From Triticum aestivum (taxonomy: Eukaryota; Streptophyta; Magnoliopsida; Poales; Poaceae), in assembly GCF_018294505.1 (NCBI RefSeq), contig NC_057802.1:311830363-311894362 (forward strand): a DNA stretch of 64,000 nucleotides, in the 5' to 3' direction. The position numbers were made by a program, and so were the translations under genes. The first letter of the stretch is position 1, and every line of letters begins with the position of its first letter. Below are positions 33,405 to 45,381 of this stretch, piece by piece. The notes under the pieces were generated by a model, which was not told where the DNA came from, made no database searches, and was given only the letters and a program-made list of their open reading frames with translations.

Positions 33405-34546
33405 GAAGGAGAAAGTATTGCTCTAGCTTGGGGAGGTTTAAATCAATGTTATATTCGTGCACCAATCATGATCTCTCAAGAAAATTATTATCCAGAATTT
33501 TTATGCTCGGCTTTCTCATAATGATCGATCCATGCTTGATACTTCTTGTGCTGGTTCTTTTATGAAGAAGACTAATGAATTCCGGTGGGATCTTTTGGAA
33601 ATAATTAAATGCAACTCCGAAGATTGGGAACTCGACGAAGGTAAAGAGTTAGGTATTAAGCTTAAGTATGATTGTGTTAAATCTTTTATGAATGCCGATG
33701 CTTTTCAAAAGTTTGGCACTAAATATGCACTTGACTCTGAGATAGTAGCCTCCTTTTGTGAATCATTTCCTACTCATGTTGATCTCCCTAAAGAGAAGTG
33801 GTTTAAATATCACCCCACCTATTAAAGAAGAAATTAAAGAACCGGTACTAGCTAAACAAGAAACTATACTTTATAATGTTGATCCAGTTGTTCCTACTGC
33901 TTATATTGAGAAACCACCTTTCCCTGTTAGGATAAAGGAACATGCTAAAGTATCGATTGTGGTCAACAGAAGTTATATTAGAACACCTAAACCTGATGAA
34001 CAAATCAGAGTAGAGCCTAGTGTTGCTATGGTTAAAGATCTATTGGAAGAAGATATAGATGGGCATGTTATTTATTTCTGTAACAAAGCTACTAGAATTG
34101 CCAAACCAGATAAAACAGATAATCATAGACCCGTTGTTGGCATGCCCATTGTCTCAGTTAAAATAGGAGATCACTGTTATCATGGTTTATGTGACATAGG
34201 TGCTAGCGTAAGTGCTATTCCTTACACCTTATATCAAGAAATTATGAATGACATACCACCCGCAGAGATAGAAGGCATAGATGTTACTATTAAACTTGCT
34301 AATAGAGATACTATTTCACCAATTGGGATTGTTAGAGATGTTAAAGTCCTGTGTGGGAAAATAAAATAACCCACTGATTTTCTTGTTCTTGGTTCCCCAC
34401 AAGATGATTTTTGTCCCATTATCTTTGGTGGACCTTTCTTGAACACCGTTAATGCTAAAATAGACTCTGAGAAACAAACTGTCGGTGTTAGTTTTGGTGA
34501 TGAGTCTCATGAGTTTAATTTTTCCAAATTTAATAGAAAGCTTCAT
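33405..34546 (+). pseudogene. Element B gag (rest) and protease
   Basis: Picks up the gag frame cut at 9534: SFMKKTNEFRWDLLEIIKC (33559 on) and CESFPTHVDLPKEKW. A frameshift near 33815 leads to 33758-34369, ending in the aspartyl protease HGLCDIGASVSAIPYTLYQE (catalytic Asp near 34194). The frame stops at 34369 and the protease C-terminus (FGGPFLNT) continues out of frame to about 34546. No zinc knuckle is seen, unlike the Copia gags of this window. C has the same layout at 48342-49590. Confidence 0.8.
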
Positions 34547-36115
34547 GAAAAATAATTGCTTAGTAAGGATTAAACAATTGGTCTTGCTTCTATTGTTGTG
34601 CCTCCTTCATGAAAATGATTTACATAGGCATGAAAGAAATGAAATAGATAAGATTTTCTTTGAACAACGTCCTCTGCTTAAACACAATTTGCCTATTGAA
34701 ACTCTAGGAGGTCCTCCTCCACCTAAAGGTGATCATGTGTTCGAATTAAAACAATTGCCATACACTTTGAAATATGCTTATATTGATGAAAAGAAGATAT
34801 ATCCTGTTATTATTAGTTCTAACCTTCCAGAACATGAAAAAGAAAGATTATTGAAAGTTCTAAGGAAGCACCGAGCTGCTATTGGATATACTCTTGATGA
34901 TTTAAAGGGCATTAGTCCCACTCTATGTCAACACAAGATTAATATGGAACCTGATGCTAAACCCGTTGTTGATCACCAACGTCGGTTGAATCCAAAGATG
35001 AAAGAAGTGATAAGAACGGAGATATGAAAACTTCTGGAAGCAGGTATAATCTGTCCTATTCATTGTGTCCCTAAGAAAGGAGGTATTACTATTGTTCCTA
35101 ATGATAAGAATGAACTTATTCCACAAAGAATTGTTACACGCTATAGAATGGTAATTGATTTTAGAAAAATGAAATAAAGCAACTAGAAAAGATCATTACC
35201 CCCTGCATTTTATTGATCAAATGCTAGAAAGATTATCTAAGCACACACACTTTTGCTTCCTTGATGGATATTCTGGTTTTTCACAAATACCTGTTTCTCA
35301 ACCTGATCAAGAAAAGACCACTTTCACTTGTCCCTTTGGAACTTATGCATATATACGTATGCCTTTCAGTTTATGCAATGCACCTGCTACCTTTCAAAGA
35401 TGTATGACTGCTATATTCCCTGACTTTTGTGAAAAGATCGTTGAGGTTTTCATGGATGACTTCTCCATTTATGGGAAGTCTTTTGATGATTGTTTAAGCA
35501 ATCTTGATCGAGTTTTGCAGAGATGCGAGCAAACAAATCTTGTCTTGAATTGGGAGAAGTGCCATTTTATGGTTAATGAAGGTATTGTTTTGGGCCATAA
35601 AATTTCTGAAAGAGGTATTGGACTGGATAAAGCTAAGGTTGATGCAATTGAGAAAATGCCATGTCCTAAAGATATCAAAGGTATTCATAGTTTCCTAGGT
35701 CATTCTGGTTTCTATAGGAGATTTATCAAAGACTTTTCTAAAATTTCTAGGCCTCTTACGAATCTTTTGCAAAAGGATGTCCTTTTGTTTTTATGATGAT
35801 TGTTTAGAAGCCTTCAAAACACTCAAGGAAGCCTTAATTTCTGCACCTATTCTTCAACCACCTGATTGGAACTTGCCTTTTGAAATTATGTGTGATGCTA
35901 GTGATTATGCTGTTGGTGTTGTTCTAGGACAAAGAGTTGATAAGAAACTAAATGTTATTCATTATGCTAGTAAAACTCTAGGCAGTACACAGCGGAAATA
36001 TCCAACAACTGAAAAAGAATTTCTAGCAGTGGAGTTTGCTTGTGATAAATTTAGATCTTAAATAGTTGATTCTAAAGTTATCGTTCACACCGACCATGCT
36101 GCTATAAATATCTTA
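34547..36115 (+). pseudogene. Element B reverse transcriptase and RNase H
   Basis: Open pieces 34485-35027, 35221-35796 and 35777-36061. RT landmarks: AAIGYTLDDLKGISPTLC, CFLDGYSGFSQI, FTCPFGTYAY, and the catalytic box FMDD at 35449-35460, intact. RNase H: EIMCDASDYAVGVVLG and NVIHYASKTL. Relative to C there is a 27-bp-scale deletion near 35050 (between AGIIC and PIHCVPKKGG), a frameshift at 35175 and one near 35790. A TAA at 36061-36063 interrupts RNase H. Confidence 0.85.
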
Positions 36116-37596
36116 TGGAAAAGAAAGATGCTAAACCTACACTTATTCGATGGGTTCTCTTGCTACAAGAATTTGATTTACATATTACTGATAGGAAAGG
36201 AGCTGAGAACCCAGTAGCTGATAACTTGTCTGGGCTCGAAAATGTGTTTGATGACCCACGACCTATTGATGATTGTTTCCCTGATGAGCAGTTAGCTGCA
36301 ATAAATGTTTCTAATAATACTCCTTGGTATGCTGATTATGCTAATTACATTGTTGCTAAATATTTACCACCTAGCTTTACTTACCAACAAAAGAAAAAAT
36401 TCTTCTATGACTTAAGACATTACTTTTGGGATGACCCACATCTTTATAAAGAAGGCGTAGATGGTATTATTAGACGTTGTGTAATTGAGCATGAACAGGG
36501 ACAAATCCTACGGAAATGTCACTCCGAAGCTTATGGAGGGCATCATCCTGGAGACAGAACTGCTCACAAGGTATTGCAATCTGGATTTTATTGGCCTACT
36601 CTCTTCAAGGATGCCCATAAGTTTGTCTTATCTTGTGATGAATGTCAAAGAATAGGTAATATCGGTAAGCGTCAAGAAATGCCTATGAATTATTCACTTG
36701 CTGTTGAACCATTTGATGTTTGGGGATTTGATTACATGGGACCTTTCCCTTCCTCTAATGGGTATACACATATTTTGGTTGTTGTTGACTATGTTACTAA
36801 ATGGGTAGAAGCTATTCCAACTAGTAGTGCTGATCACAAAAAATCTATTAAAATGCTTAAGGAAGTTATTTTCCCAAGGTTTGGAGTCCCTAGATATTTA
36901 ACGACTGATGGTGGTTCACACTTTATTCATGGTTCTTTCTGCAAAATGCTTGCCAAGTATGATGTTAACCATAGAATTGCATAACCCTATCATCCTCGGT
37001 CTAGTGGTCAAGTTGAACTTAGCAATAGAGAAATAAAATTAATTTTGCAAAAGACTGTCAATAGGTCCCGGAAGAGTTGGTCTAAGAAATTAGATGATGC
37101 ACTTTGGGCTTATAGAACAGCATATAAAAATCCTATGGGTATGTCTCCTTATAAAATGGTTTATGGAAAAGCTTGCCATTTGCCTCTTGAGTTAGAACAT
37201 AAAGCATATTGGGCAGTCAAAGAACTCAATTATGATTTCAAACTTGCCGGTGAAAGGAGGTTATTTGATATTAGCTCATTAGATGAATGGAGAACCCAAG
37301 CTTATGAAAATGCCAAATTATTTGAAGAAAAAGTTAAAAGATGGCATGATAAAAGAATCCAAAAGCGTGAGTTTCAAGTCGGAGAATATGTTCTTTTGTA
37401 CAACTCTCGTTTCAGGTTCTTTGTAGGAAAACTCCTCTCCAAATGGGAAGGGCCCTATGTTATCGAGGAGGTTTATCGGTATAGAGCTATCAAAATAAAT
37501 AATGCCAAAGGTACCAACCCGAAGGATGTTAATGGGCAACGAATAAAACATTATATCTCGAGTACGCCCATTAATGTTGAAAGTAAAATTATCTAA
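36116..37596 (+). pseudogene. Element B integrase
   Basis: Open as 36115-36984 and 37045-37596. HHCC zinc finger: [15 protein letters not shown] ... VLSCDECQR. Core: first Asp in [10 protein letters not shown], second in LTTDGGSHF, Glu in SGQVELSNRE; all three present. A TAA at 36982-36984 (C has TCA) splits the protein before the Glu motif. The C-terminal part (FQVGEYVLLYNSRFRFF, KWEGPYVI) is the Gypsy integrase tail that contacts DNA. Confidence 0.87.
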
Positions 37597-37977
37597 ACTT
37601 TGACACCGGAAGAACACATAAAAGAGTCCTTCCGGAACACTCCATAATCGTGAAAATAAGGAGGTACGTGATACGGTAAGTAAATGGACTCCGAAAATCC
37701 GCAAAAATATTTTTTGTTAGTTTTGGAATATAAAAAAATAGGAAAATAAGAAACAACCAGGAAGCGTACCCTGGTGGGCACAAGACACCAGGGCGCACCT
37801 GGCAAGGCGCGCCCAGGTGGGTTGTGCCCACCTGGGGCACCTTCCGGACTCCGTTTTTCTTCCGTTTGCTTGTTCCCCAAGATAAAAAATCTTTATATAC
37901 CCCCCGAAACCATTGACCACCGTATCGCGGAGAAATATTCTATTTTCTTTTCCTTGTTGTTTCAGATCCCATCTACC
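37597..37977 (+). other. Element B spacer after integrase, with hairpin-rich patch and possible splice acceptor
   Basis: Non-coding. GC-rich inverted sequences at 37762-37845 (CTGGTGGGCACAAG ... GTTGTGCCCACC) resemble the U3 inverted repeat of the LTR. A pyrimidine tract ending TTGTTGTTTCAG at 37965 comes 12 bp before the ATG of the next ORF; C has TTGTTTTCTATTAG at the same place (53076). Confidence 0.55.
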
Positions 37978-38500
37978 ATGGCCACTTCAAGCTCCTCCAA
38001 GGACAAGTTCTTCAAGAACGTCATCAACCCATATCTGCGGGAGGTGGTGCAGCACCCTCAGGACATCCAGATGCATGAGGGGGTGTTGCACATCCGCGAT
38101 GTGCAAGGACCCAAGGGGACGGGAACCGTGGAGGCCAGGCTTGAAGCTATGGAGCAAGAAGTCTTCCGGTGCAAGGGGATGGTGGAGCGTGGACTCAATA
38201 CCAATCACCTCATGATTGGACTTTACCCGTGATCTCAAGGTGGATGGAAAGTCCATGAAGGTCATCGTCTTCACCCTCAACGAGCAAATCAACTTCCTCC
38301 AAAGCCAGATCTATGATCTTCAAAACCAAGTCTTTGAATATGAAGCGAGGTTTAAAGGTATGAGTTTGGCTACTAGTTGCAGGACCCGTGAAACTCATTC
38401 TTCCACTTACGATGGTGGACCTCTGCCATGGAAACCCGAGGACAAGATCGCATCTACTTCATCACCACCACCATTTTCTTCATCACCAAAAGAAAATTGA
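37978..38500 (+). pseudogene. Element B extra ORF after integrase
   Basis: Starts at ATG 37978 (MATSSSSKDKFFKNVINPYL), 85 codons to a stop at 38232, then continues in another frame (38216-38500) as a heptad-like, probably coiled-coil stretch (FTLNEQINFLQSQIYDLQNQ) and a Ser/Pro-rich end. One frameshift near 38220. No signal peptide or membrane segment. The place matches that of extra or env-like ORFs in Athila elements, but the sequence does not look like an envelope. Followed by a polypurine-like motif at 38535-38547. C carries a diverged relative at 53096. Confidence 0.55.
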
Positions 38501-40054
38501 GTATCGGGTATGGGCACTCCCCTTGGCTTCCGCCAAGCTTGGGGTAGGTGCCCCGGTACCGTATCAACCCCACTATATTTTGCCTTTACTTATTTTAGTT
38601 CGATCTTTTGCTTTAGATGAATAAAAGTTTAATTCGATCCTTTATTTTCGATAGTTTGCTTAGTGACCTATCCTTGTAATCGTGTGCGAGATATATAATA
38701 AATTTTAGTTTGAGTTTTTGCTTTCTTTACTTTCATGTTGTAATAAAAAGAAAGGAAATAAATTAAAAAGATCATATGCTAATCTTATGGTAGGTGATGA
38801 CACCACATAAGGAAAATTATAAGTAGGAAATTTTATTAGAGATTGACAAACATAGCATTGGTCAGTGATGCAACTCATGAAAGAATTAAAAAGGGAAGAG
38901 AAGATTCACATATAAATACACTATCCTAGAAATCTTTTGTGATTGTGAGCCCCCATCAAAATATTATATTCCAAAATTGTTGACGTTGGGCAAGGAAGAC
39001 AACGTAATGATTTATGTTTGTTCATATTCACATAGAAGTTATATTGTCATAGATCCTTCAACATGTGGTGCTTGCCCCCTATCTTTGCTACCCAAAATTC
39101 CGCACTAAGTAGAGATACTACTTGTGCATCCAAAAACCCTTAAACCCAAATCATATTTTCAGGAGTCCACCATACCTACCTAGGAATTGAGCAAGATCCC
39201 TCAAGTAAGTTGTCATCGGTGCAATAAGGCAATAAAAATTGCTTCTAAAAGTGTGAGATCATTTAGTGTAAGAGAAAATTGAGTGTTGTACGAACTTGTG
39301 ATGGTGAAGAATAAAAGCGACAAACTGCATAATAAAGGTCACCATCACAAGGGGCAATACAATGTGACGTCCTTTTTCACTAAGGGGTTGAGCATACAAA
39401 CAAATAAGCGCATGGCAACCTCTGCTTCCCTCTGCATAGGGCCTATCTTTTACTTTTATGTATTTACTTTTATGCAAGAGTCAAAGTTTTTCTCTCTATC
39501 CATTTTATTTTCTCCTTTGGCAAGCATCATGTGGTGAGGAAAGCTCTAGGCACATATGTTCAGTTGAATATGGGTATCATGAGTTATTATTGTTGACATA
39601 ACCCTTGAGGTGAATATGTTGGGAGCCCAAACCATAAGCCCCTATCTTTCTATGTGTCCGGTTGAAACGTTTTGCTCATGTGTTTGTGGTTAGTGTTAGC
39701 AATCATAGAAGACTATATGATGGTTGAGTATGTTGACTTGCCTAAAGGCTCCGATACGTGAACCTTCCTGAAAAGATGATGAATTGTAATTGCAAAGTTG
39801 ACCGAGAACATAGTTTGTTGGTTTCTAATAGAGTTTATGTTTTATACTTCAATTGTGTGATGAATTGTCACTTATTCATGGGAAGTCTATGATAAAAGTT
39901 CTATGATAAAAGTCTTATGTTTAAATTTTTTGTTGTTATAATAATCTACATGATGCTTCTATGTTTGTATTTTGTTTTTATCGACACCTCTCTCTCTCTA
40001 AGAATGTGGACATGTTTTTCGATTTCGGTTTTCGCTTGAGGACAAGCGAGGTCT
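38501..40054 (+). other. Element B 3' non-coding region
   Basis: AT-rich, no coding signal on either strand; short ORFs such as 39283-39537 and minus 39946-40182 lack domains. Ends in CGCTTGAGGACAAGCGAGG, a short inverted repeat (CGCTTGAGGACAAGCG), just before the polypurine tract. Confidence 0.65.
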
Positions 40055-40067
40055 AAGCTTGGGGGAG
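40055..40067 (+). other. Element B polypurine tract
   Basis: AAGCTTGGGGGAG, one base before the 3' LTR. Confidence 0.85.
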
Positions 40068-40068
40068 T

Positions 40069-41589
40069 TGATACGTCTATTTTGCATAATGTTTTCCTAC
40101 TGTTATTTATGATGTTTTTATGCATAATAATGCTTTTTGGAGTAATTCTAATGCATTTTCCCTCATAATATGCAAGGTACACACAAAGAGGGAGAATTCC
40201 GGCAGCTGGAAATCTGGACCTGGAAAAGCTACGTCAGGCTACCTATTCTGCGCAACTCCAAACAAGCTGAAACTTGACGGAGATTTTTATGGAATATTTG
40301 AAGAATATTGAAGCAAATAAGTACCAGAGGGGGGCCACCAGGTGGGCATAACCCACCTGGGCGCGCCAGGGAGCCCAGGCGCGCCCTGGTGGGTTGTGCT
40401 CACCCAGGCCCACCTCCGGTGCCCATCATCTGGTATATAAGTCATTTTGACCTAGAAAAAATAAGGAGATGACTTTCGGGACGGAGCGCCACCGTCTCTA
40501 GGCGGAACTTGGGCAGGAGCACTTTTGCCCTCCGGCGGAGCGATTCCACCAGGGGAACTTCCCTCCCGGAGGGGGAAATCATCGTCGTCATCATCACCAA
40601 CAACTCTCCCATCTTGGGGAGGGCAATATCCATCAACATCTTCAACGACACCATCTCCTATCAAACCCTAGTTCATCTCTTGTGTTCAATCTTTGTACCA
40701 GAACTATAGATTGGTGCTTGTGGGTGACTAGTAGTGTTGATTACATCTTTTAGTTGATTACTATATGGTTTATTTGGTGGAAGATTATATGTTCAGATAC
40801 AATATGCTATTTAATACCCCTCTGATCTTGAGCATGATTATCATTTGTGAGTAGTTACTTTTGTTCTTGAGGTCACGGGAGAAATCATGTTGCAAGTAAT
40901 CATGTGAACTTGATATGTGTTCGATATTTTGATAGTATGTATGTTGTGGATTCCCTTAGTGGTGTCATGTGAACGTCGACTTCATGACACTTCACCATAT
41001 TTGGGCCTAAGGGAATGCATTGTGGAGTAGTTATTAGATGATGGGTTGCGAGAGTAACAGAAGCTTAAACCCTAGTTTATGCGCTATTCCGTAAGGGGCT
41101 GATTTGGATCCAAAAGTATAATGCTATGGTTAGAATTTATTCTTAATACTTTTATCGTAGTTGCGGGTGCTTGCGAGGGGGTTAATCATAAGTAGGAGGT
41201 TTGTTCAAGTAATAATAACACCTAAGCACCGGTCCACCCACATATCAAATTATCAAAGTAGTGAATACAAATCGAACCAACATGATGAAGGTGACTAGAT
41301 GAAATTCCCGTGTACCCTCAAGAACGCTTTGCTTACTATAAGAGACCGTTTTGGCCCGTCCTTTGCCTCAAAAGGATTGGGCCACCTTGCTGCACTTTTG
41401 TTACTACTATCATTACTTGCTCGTTACAAATTATCTTGCTATCAAACTACTCTGTTACTTACAATTTCAGCACTTGCAGACATTACCTTCCTGAAAACCA
41501 CTTGTCATTTCCTTCTGCTCCATGTTGGGTTCGACACTCTTACTTATCGAAAAGAGCTACAATTGATCCCCTATACTTGTGGGTCATCA
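40069..41589 (+). mobile_element. Element B 3' LTR
   Basis: 1521 bp, TGATACGTCTATTTTGC to GGGTCATCA, full-length match to 7490-9009. U3 inverted repeat at 40347-40398, TATA box at 40434-40441. Followed by the GGGGA target duplication. Confidence 0.92.
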
Positions 41590-41594
41590 GGGGA
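41590..41594 (+). repeat. Target-site duplication of element B (right copy)
   Basis: GGGGA, matching 7485-7489. Confidence 0.85.
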
Positions 41595-42286
41595 GTAAAC
41601 TTTACCTTTCCGCTTGGGAACCACCGATAATGTGTTTAGCATGGAAGATATTGAAAATCCTTTGTCGCGAAGTTGACGGGAAAAGCACAACTCTCAAAAT
41701 TTATTCATCTATGTTTTAAGCTTCGTGCTCTTGCACCTCTGCAAATCTCTGCTTCCCTCTGCAAAGGGCCTTTCTATTTACTTTCTTGTTATTTACATTT
41801 ATTGTTGAGTCATCACCTTCTCATTCAAGCACCAATTTGGAGAGCGCTATTATCATTCTTAGTTTAACATGCATCGGGTCTAGTTAATGTTGGATGTGAC
41901 CATGACTGGATCTCTTCAACCCTGAATTACAATGTTTAGTCACTGCTTGAACTTCATAGGTGCTCTGCATTTATGTTTTGCGGTCTCAGAAAGGGCTAGC
42001 GAGATACCATGTTATCACATTATATCATGATTGTTTTGTTAAATTGTTGGCATCCGAGATATCTTATTATCGCCCGCTAGTTTGTTATGTCATTGTCATG
42101 AGTAAATGTGAGACCTAACTGTTATCATGCACATGGTTAGTTCATATTTTTTGCTGAAAACTTAACACTAGTTACACATATATACATCAACGAGAACAAA
42201 AAGAGTTTGTAAAAGTTTTTCTTTATCACTTTCAGTTTGTCAACTGAATTGCTTGAGGACAAGCAATGAGTTAATCTTGGGGGAGT
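41595..42286 (+). other. Element A 3' non-coding region (right part) and polypurine tract
   Basis: Continues A's spacer after B. No coding signal. Ends in TTGCTTGAGGACAAGCAA, an inverted repeat like that in B, and the polypurine tract AATCTTGGGGGAG (42273-42285) one base before the LTR. Confidence 0.75.
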
Positions 42287-43662
42287 TGACACATCCCAAA
42301 CGTATCTACTTTTCCAAACACTTTTGCTCTTGTTTTGGACTCTAACTTGCATGATTTGAATGAAACAAACGTGGATTGGCGGTGTTTTCAGCCGAATTGC
42401 CATGGTGTTATTTTTGTGCAGAAATTCTCGGATTGGGCTGAAAATTTACGGAGATTATTTCTAGAATATATAAAAAATATTTTCGAAGAGAACTACTGGA
42501 GGGGGCACCCAGGAGCCACGAGCTCAGGGGGCATGCCCACCCCCAGGGCGTGCCCTGTGAGCTCGTGAGTCCCACGGGACTTCGTTTGCCCTAACTCCAA
42601 CTCTATAAGTACCGTCTCGCGGAGAGAAAAATCGGAGATAAAATTCGTCGTGTTTTGCAACGGAGCCGCCGCCACCTCCTGTTCTTCATTGGGAGGGCTG
42701 ATCTGGAGTCCGTTCGGGGCTCCTGAGAAGGGGATTCGTTGCCGTCATCATCATCAACCCTTATCCATCAACAATTCTATGATGCTCACCACTAGGAGTG
42801 AGTAACTCCTTCGTAAGCTTGTTGGATGGTGATGGAGTTGGATGAGGATTTTCATGTAATCTAGTCAATTTGTTAGGGCTTGATCCGTAGTATCCCCTAT
42901 GTTCTGAGATTGATGGTGCTATGACTTTGCTATGCTTATGCTTTTCACTAGGGCCTGAGTGCCATGATTTCAGATCTGAACCCTCTATGTTTTCATGAAT
43001 ATATTTGAGTTTTTGATCCTATCTGCTAGCTGTATGCACGTTGACCCCAAAGTGACAATAGTTGGGATACTCTCCGGGGATGACTGTAATTCAAGTAGTT
43101 CATGTATTCGCCATGTGTTAATACTTTGTTCCGGTTCTCTATTAATAGGAGGCCTTAATATCCCTTAGTTTCCTTATGGACCCCGTTACCACGGGAGGGT
43201 AGGACAAAAGATGTCATGCGAGTTCTTATTATAAGCACGTATGACTATATACGTAATACATGCCTACATTATATTGATGAATTGGAGCTATTGTGTATCG
43301 CTCTAGGTTGTGACTGTTATAAGATGAATGACATCCAACACAAATCCATCACTGATCCAATGCCTACACTTTTCTCATGTTGATCTTTGTTAAGTCACTA
43401 TTGTTGTTGCTGTTGTTACAATCACTACAAAATTGCTTGTGTTACTGTTCCTGTTACTATTGCTACTGTTATTGAAACTATCAAACTACTATGGTACTAA
43501 ACACTTTGCTGCAGAAATATTATATCCCATGTGTGGTTGAATTGACAACTCGACTGCTAAGGCTCATACATATTCTTTGGCTCCCCTTGTGTCGAATCAA
43601 CAAATTTGGGTGAAATACTACCCTCGAAGACTGTCGCTATCCCCTATACTTGTGGGTTATCA
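42287..43662 (+). mobile_element. Element A 3' LTR
   Basis: 1376 bp, TGACACATCCCAAACG to GTGGGTTATCA. Its last 175 bp match 1887-2058, and its last ~1150 bp match E (53772-54926) in reverse. A GC-rich palindromic patch (42498-42578) precedes CTCTATAAGTACC, a TATA-like box at about 42601-42608. Confidence 0.88.
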
Positions 43663-44898
43663 TATGCCTATTAAGTATTATGATGATCATAATTGGGGTG
43701 ATAATTATGATACTTCTTGTGATATTGAAAAAAATTGAGCCTCATAATGAATCTATTATTGATGATAAAATTTGAAATACTATATAAAGTGGGTTCGGAA
43801 GAGTGTCAACTTTAGGTAAAAAGAATCCCACTATTTTGGGGAACATTCAATCTAATGAAATTTTGATAAAAGGTGGGTTTGGGAATGTTTGATGTTAATC
43901 TTTCTATCTTGGAAGATTATTAAAAAAATTATACATGTGGATCATAGAAATGATATTTTATATGATAGTTATATATTTGAATTGATTATCATCCTACATT
44001 TAATGATTTTGAGAGAGGCAAACATGATTATATAAATCTTCATATTACTAAGTTACCTCTCTTTTTGTTGAAACTATTAATGTTTCCTCCTTCCTTCTTG
44101 CATATGCTATGTATTGCTTGCCATGACAATTTGTTCACTTATAAAATTCCTATGCATAGGAAGTAGGTTAGATTTAAATGTGCTTGTTACATGCTTTAGG
44201 ATGCTTTCTTTTGTGTTTCAATTATTTATTTTCATGTGAGCATTATTAAATCTCAAGCCTATCTTAAATGGCTATAAAGAAAGTGCTTATTGGGAGGCAA
44301 CCAAATAGTAATCCTTTATTTTGTTTTGTTTTCAGTGTTTACATGATTATTGCTACTGTAGTAATCATGTTTGTATATTTTCTTTTATTTTTGTGCCAAG
44401 TTAAACCTTTGGGATGTTGCATATTACTCCTTTATTAAGTTCTATGCAGAAACGAAAAATTTTGTGTCCAGTGTTTGAATTTTCATTTGTACTGGAACGT
44501 GATCAATTGCTGAAATTTTTACACAGTACTCGAGTAAAAGTTATCTGTAGTGTACTAATTTTTAAGAATTTTTAGAGTTGCACAATTATGAAAAAAAATC
44601 TTTACGTGTTGTTCTATTTTTGACAAATTCTGTTTTGTTTGCTTGTTTTAAAGTTTCTATGGCTTACATTGGGTGATATAAATTGTGGAAATGATAGAAT
44701 ACTGTAAACAAGATTTGGGAATAATTATGAATCTTGTATTGGCAGTACCTATAAGTGAAGAATTTAATTTACTATACTAACCTATCTCATGAAATTCCGT
44801 TAAGTTTTATGTGCATGAAGTTTTCAAGTTTTGGGTGAGAAAGCGCTATGAGAAGAACAAGGAGCGGCAAGAACATAAGCTTGGGGATGCCCAAGTGC
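43663..44898 (+). mobile_element. D2: degraded internal fragment related to element D
   Basis: Plus-strand similarity to D in reverse: the tail of the D protein (LPLFLLKLLMFPPSFLHM ... YKIPMHRK, about 44050-44166), then GTGCTTATTGGGAGGCAACC (44282 on; D has the same block near 62537-62556) and TAAGCTTGGGGATGCCC (about 44875-44891). The protein is broken by many stops. Element A appears to have landed in it; right flank TATGC. The fragment ends abruptly near 44898, where H begins. Confidence 0.7.
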
Positions 44899-45381
44899 TA
44901 CTTGTGAGCTGCGTTGGGATTTTCCCCGAAGAGGAAGGGTGAATCAATATAGTATCGGATAGAATTTCCCTCAGTGAGAACCAAGGTTATCGAACCAATA
45001 GTGAGAACCACGCAAATGCCTAGTAAGTAGTACCTACACACACAAGAGCAAATACTTGCACCCAACACGTGCAAAAGGGTTGTCAATCCCCTTGAACTTG
45101 TTAAAAGTAAAATAAAACAAAGAAAATTGCAGCAAGGTATTTTTTATTTTAGTAATATGATAAAACTAGACTCGGGGGGCCAAAGTTTTCACCAGAGGCT
45201 TCTCTCATACAGATAGGATACGGCGGCTAGATAAATTACTATTGGCCAATTGATAGATAAGTGCATAGTTATGATGATATTCATGGCAATGATCATGTAT
45301 ATAGGCATCATGTCCATGACAAGTAGACCGACTCCTGCCTACATCTAATACTATTACTCCACCAATCGACTGACTCCTTGT
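44899..45381 (-). repeat. H fragment, first copy of a ~483-bp tandem repeat
   Basis: Begins TACTTGTGAGCTGCGTTGGG and runs to TACTCCACCAATCGACTG. The next 500 bp repeat it with many differences. The blocks GAACCAAGGTTATC and GCAAATACTTGCACCCAAC mark both copies. The sequence type resembles a Triticeae LTR read from its end (minus strand), but neither terminus can be defined. Confidence 0.6.

Larger units (their letters stand above)
7490..41589 (+). mobile_element. Element B: Athila-type Ty3/Gypsy retrotransposon, complete, interrupted by element M
   Basis: Both LTRs, tRNA-Asp primer-binding site, gag, protease, RT, RNase H, integrase, an extra ORF and a polypurine tract are present in the Gypsy order. 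Without the M insertion (9535-33399 plus one duplicated CTCGT) the element is about 10.2 kb. It lies in the 3' spacer of A and is closed by GGGGA duplications. All long ORFs carry stops or frameshifts. It is the same family as C (46391-53771) and the LTR fragment at 1092-1886. The Triticeae families WHAM and Sabrina are candidates for its name; I cannot choose without a library search. Confidence 0.85.
1887..43662 (+). mobile_element. Element A: Athila-type Ty3/Gypsy retrotransposon, non-autonomous, interrupted by element B
   Basis: The outermost traceable element on the left. It has the end of a 5' LTR (1887-2058), a tRNA-Asp-type primer-binding site (2069-2086), gag-protease (2127-4277), an ATHILA-ORF1-like gene (4977-6044), 3' non-coding DNA split at 7489/41595 by element B, a polypurine tract (42273-42285) and a 3' LTR (42287-43662). 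No reverse transcriptase, RNase H or integrase is detectable between protease and the extra ORF, so it would need proteins from a relative. The 170-bp end of the 5' LTR matches the end of the 3' LTR, which ties the two parts together. It appears inserted in the D2 fragment; only the right flank TATGC (43663-43667) can be seen. Confidence 0.75.
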
